The position numbers were made by a program, and so were the translations under genes. This document shows positions 62,013-64,000 of a stretch of DNA of 64,000 nucleotides, one piece after another. The stretch is from Hymenobacter aquaticus (GTDB taxonomy: Bacteria; Bacteroidota; Bacteroidia; Cytophagales; Hymenobacteraceae). Location: the NCBI RefSeq assembly GCF_004765605.1, contig NZ_SRLC01000001.1:1612001-1676000 (forward strand), written 5' to 3'. The notes beneath the pieces are model-generated. The model made no database searches. It saw only the letters and a list, made by a program, of their open reading frames with translations, and was not told the DNA's origin. Position 1 is the first letter of the stretch. The number at the start of each line of letters is the position of its first letter.

Positions 62013-64000
62013 ATGAAACACACTTACCTAGCGAAACTACTGTTTCTGCTACTCTTCGTTTGTGCCGGCTTCACCGGCGCATTCGCCCAAACCGGCGCCG
62101 TGAGTGGCCGCGTACTGGACGAGAAAAGCCAAGGGGTACCTGGTGCAACGGTTCTGATTGAAGGAACCACGCTGGGCAGCTCGACGAACTCGGACGGCAC
62201 CTACCTGATTCAGAACGTGCCGGCCGGGCCGCACACGGTGGTTAGCTCCTTCGTGGGCTACAACGCCAAGCGGGTTCCCGTGACCATCACCGCCGGCCAG
62301 ACGACGGCCCTGGGTGACATCTCCCTGACCGAAAACACCACGTTGCTCAGCGAGGCCGTGGTAGTAGCCTACGGCACCCAGCGCCGGCAGGACGTGACTG
62401 GTTCGGTCGAGCAGATTTCCGAAAAGCAGTTTGTGAAGGGCCAGGTAACGAACCCCGAACAGCTGGTGCAGGGCAAAGTAGCCGGTCTGCAGATTACCAC
62501 CGGCGGTGCCCCCGGCGCCAAGTCGGAAATCCGCATTCGGGGCGGTTCCTCGCTGAATGCTTCCAACGATCCGCTGATCGTAATTGACGGCGTACCCGTG
62601 GATAACAGCACGCTGAAAGGCGCCAGCAACCCCCTGTCGCTGATCAACCCCAATGATATCGAGAGCGTGACCGTGCTGAAAGATGCCTCGTCGACGGCCA
62701 TCTACGGCTCGCGTGGCTCCAACGGCGTTATCATCGTCACGACCAAGCGCGGCTTGCAGGGTGAGGCCCTGCGCGTGAACGTCAACACCCAGTTCTCCAT
62801 TGCTACCCCCGCCGACTACGTACCCGTGCTGAACGGCGACCAGTTCCGGGCCCTGGTAAACCAGAAAGGCACGGCCGCCCAAAAGGCTGCCCTCGGCACG
62901 CAGAACACCGACTGGCAGCGCGAAATCTACCGCACGGCCTACACCACCGACAACAACGTCAGCCTGTTGGGCTCGGCCGGTAAAGTACCGTTCCGCGTAT
63001 CGGCCGGCTACCTGGGCCAGCAGGGCCTGCTGCTGGAAAACACCCTGAAGCGCTACTCGGGCTCGGTTGGCGTTTCGCCGCTGCTGCTCAACGACAACCT
63101 GCGCGTTGACATCAACATCAAGGGCACCCAGATTGAGAACAACTTCTCGGACCAGGGCGCGGTGAACTCGGCCGTTTTCTTCGACCCGACCCAGCCCATT
63201 ACCTCCAACGACCCGCGCTTCACCCGCTACGGTGGCTACTTCGAGTTTGTGGACGCCGCCGGCAACCTCAACACCCTGGCCCCCCGCAACCCGGTGAGCT
63301 CCATCAAGCAGCGCAGCGACCTGAGCACCGTGCGCCGCAGCATCGGCAACGCCCAATTCGACTACAAGCTGCCCTTCCTGAGCGGCCTGAGCGCCAACCT
63401 GAACCTGGGCTACGACATCCAGCGCGGCAAAGGCACCACCAACGTGCCCATTACGGCCGGTTCGCAGTTCAACCGCGGGGGCCTGAGCCAGCAATACCGC
63501 CAGGATCTGAACAACCAGCTGCTCGAAGCGTTGCTGAAGTACAAGCGCGACTTCGGCTCGGCCAAGTTTGACATCCTGGGTGGCTACTCGTGGCAGGAAT
63601 TCCAGAACAAGAACTACTTCTTCGACGACCTGCGCGCCAACGGTACGGTGTACCAGACGGCCGAGCAGACCTACGACAAGAAAAACCAGTACACGGACCA
63701 GTACAACCTGCTCTCGTACTTTACCCGGGCCAACCTGAACATCAACGACAAGTACCTGCTGACCGCCACCGTGCGGGCCGACGGCTCGTCGCGCTTCAGC
63801 AAGGAAAACCGGTGGGGCTACTTCCCCTCGGCAGCCGTGGCCTGGCGCATCAAGGGTGAAGAATTCCTGAAAAACTCGAAGGCCTTCTCCGACCTGAAAC
63901 TGCGCGTGGGTATCGGCCAGACCGGCCAGCAGGACTTGGGCGGCAACTACTACGGCTACCTGCCCTTCTCGACGCTGGGCGTTACCTCGGCCCAGTACAT
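62013..64000 (+). CDS. SusC/RagA-family TonB-linked outer-membrane protein, partial
   Basis: The frame runs open from ATG 62013 to the window edge (662 codons). A signal peptide ends AFAQ. A carboxypeptidase-like domain follows (~27-105, GRVLDEKSQGVPGATVLIEG). The plug has the SusC landmarks VVVAYGTQRRQDVTGSVEQI (split: VVVAYGTQRR, DVTGSV), GKVAGLQITT, EIRIRGGSSL and PLIVIDGVPV, then ESVTVLKDASSTAIYGSRGSNG (split: VTVLKDASST, IYGSRGSNG). The barrel follows to the edge. SusC proteins import glycans or peptides with a SusD lipoprotein, expected just past the window. Confidence 0.93.
   Translation, partial: MKHTYLAKLLFLLLFVCAGFTGAFAQTGAVSGRVLDEKSQGVPGATVLIEGTTLGSSTNSDGTYLIQNVPAGPHTVVSSFVGYNAKRVPVTITAGQTTALGDISLTENTTLLSEAVVVAYGTQRRQDVTGSVEQISEKQFVKGQVTNPEQLVQGKVAGLQITTGGAPGAKSEIRIRGGSSLNASNDPLIVIDGVPVDNSTLKGASNPLSLINPNDIESVTVLKDASSTAIYGSRGSNGVIIVTTKRGLQGEALRVNVNTQFSIATPADYVPVLNGDQFRALVNQKGTAAQKAALGTQNTDWQREIYRTAYTTDNNVSLLGSAGKVPFRVSAGYLGQQGLLLENTLKRYSGSVGVSPLLLNDNLRVDINIKGTQIENNFSDQGAVNSAVFFDPTQPITSNDPRFTRYGGYFEFVDAAGNLNTLAPRNPVSSIKQRSDLSTVRRSIGNAQFDYKLPFLSGLSANLNLGYDIQRGKGTTNVPITAGSQFNRGGLSQQYRQDLNNQLLEALLKYKRDFGSAKFDILGGYSWQEFQNKNYFFDDLRANGTVYQTAEQTYDKKNQYTDQYNLLSYFTRANLNINDKYLLTATVRADGSSRFSKENRWGYFPSAAVAWRIKGEEFLKNSKAFSDLKLRVGIGQTGQQDLGGNYYGYLPFSTLGVTSAQY

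Noticed and set aside
1..64000. tRNA, rRNA, prophage, transposase or integron features
   Set aside because: None recognised when reading both strands; a tRNAscan or HMM search would be needed to exclude divergent ones.

Overview
The window looks like chromosome from a high-GC Bacteroidota bacterium of the Cytophagales, most likely Hymenobacter or a close relative. This rests on the gliding genes gldA, gldF, gldG and gldC, type IX secretion (T9SS) C-terminal sorting domains, a SusC/RagA TonB-linked porin, a delta-60 repeat protein, a PID-CTERM-like mini-protein, Bacteroidota-only families (GIN domain, DUF4153 and YfiT as used here) and promoters of the Bacteroidota form TTG-N19/20-TAnnTTTG. 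I see no rRNA or tRNA gene, CRISPR array, phage or transposase gene. The genus is an inference.

Layout. 1-10.9 kb: secreted proteins, guaA, DUF4153 and DUF1361 membrane proteins, a class I glutamine amidotransferase, an LpoA-like TPR plus periplasmic-binding-fold protein, hemL. 11-18.3 kb: secreted/anchored protein, dcd, flavin monooxygenase, gldC, dnaN, a BLUF blue-light sensor, then an XRE-like regulator and a SUKH protein behind a 60-bp palindrome. 18.3-22 kb: gldA-gldF-gldG. 22-33.9 kb: two SDRs, GIN lipoprotein, mlaE/mlaF, YfiT, bifunctional nuclease, etfB/etfA, TPR protein, outer-membrane protein, M28 peptidase, META lipoprotein. 33.9-44.8 kb: pyruvate carboxylase, SDR plus photolyase, PL9-like pectate lyase, TetR plus ABC1 kinase, dienelactone hydrolase, Mpo1-like protein. 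45-48.5 kb: PID-CTERM mini-protein and a large T9SS-exported delta-60 protein. 48.6-49.5 kb: a phenylalanine hydroxylase homologue behind a leader-peptide/terminator. 50.3-59.9 kb: AraC-type regulator and a complete trp operon (trpL-E-G-D-C-F-B-A-aroF). 60-64 kb: T9SS esterase and the 5' part of a SusC-like gene.

The two clearest regulatory discoveries are attenuators. trpE is preceded by a 28-codon leader ORF with three consecutive Trp codons, a -7/-33 promoter and a terminator. The phenylalanine hydroxylase homologue has an analogous 28-codon leader, also starting ATGATG, with one Phe and two Tyr codons, a terminator abutting the start codon, and a 10-bp antiterminator pairing. That enzyme also has Gln where the third iron ligand (Glu) is expected.

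The other striking structure is intergenic. At least fourteen gaps, most of them between same-strand genes and several inside operons (gldA/F/G, mlaE/F, etfB/A, trpE/G, gldC/dnaN), are largely filled by long inverted repeats. Arms are 11 to 40 bp, the sequences fall into several families, some arms are built from 7-bp tandem repeats, and several share a TCGTTG/CAACGA apex. In several cases an arm edge supplies the stop codon of the upstream gene or nearly touches the next start codon.
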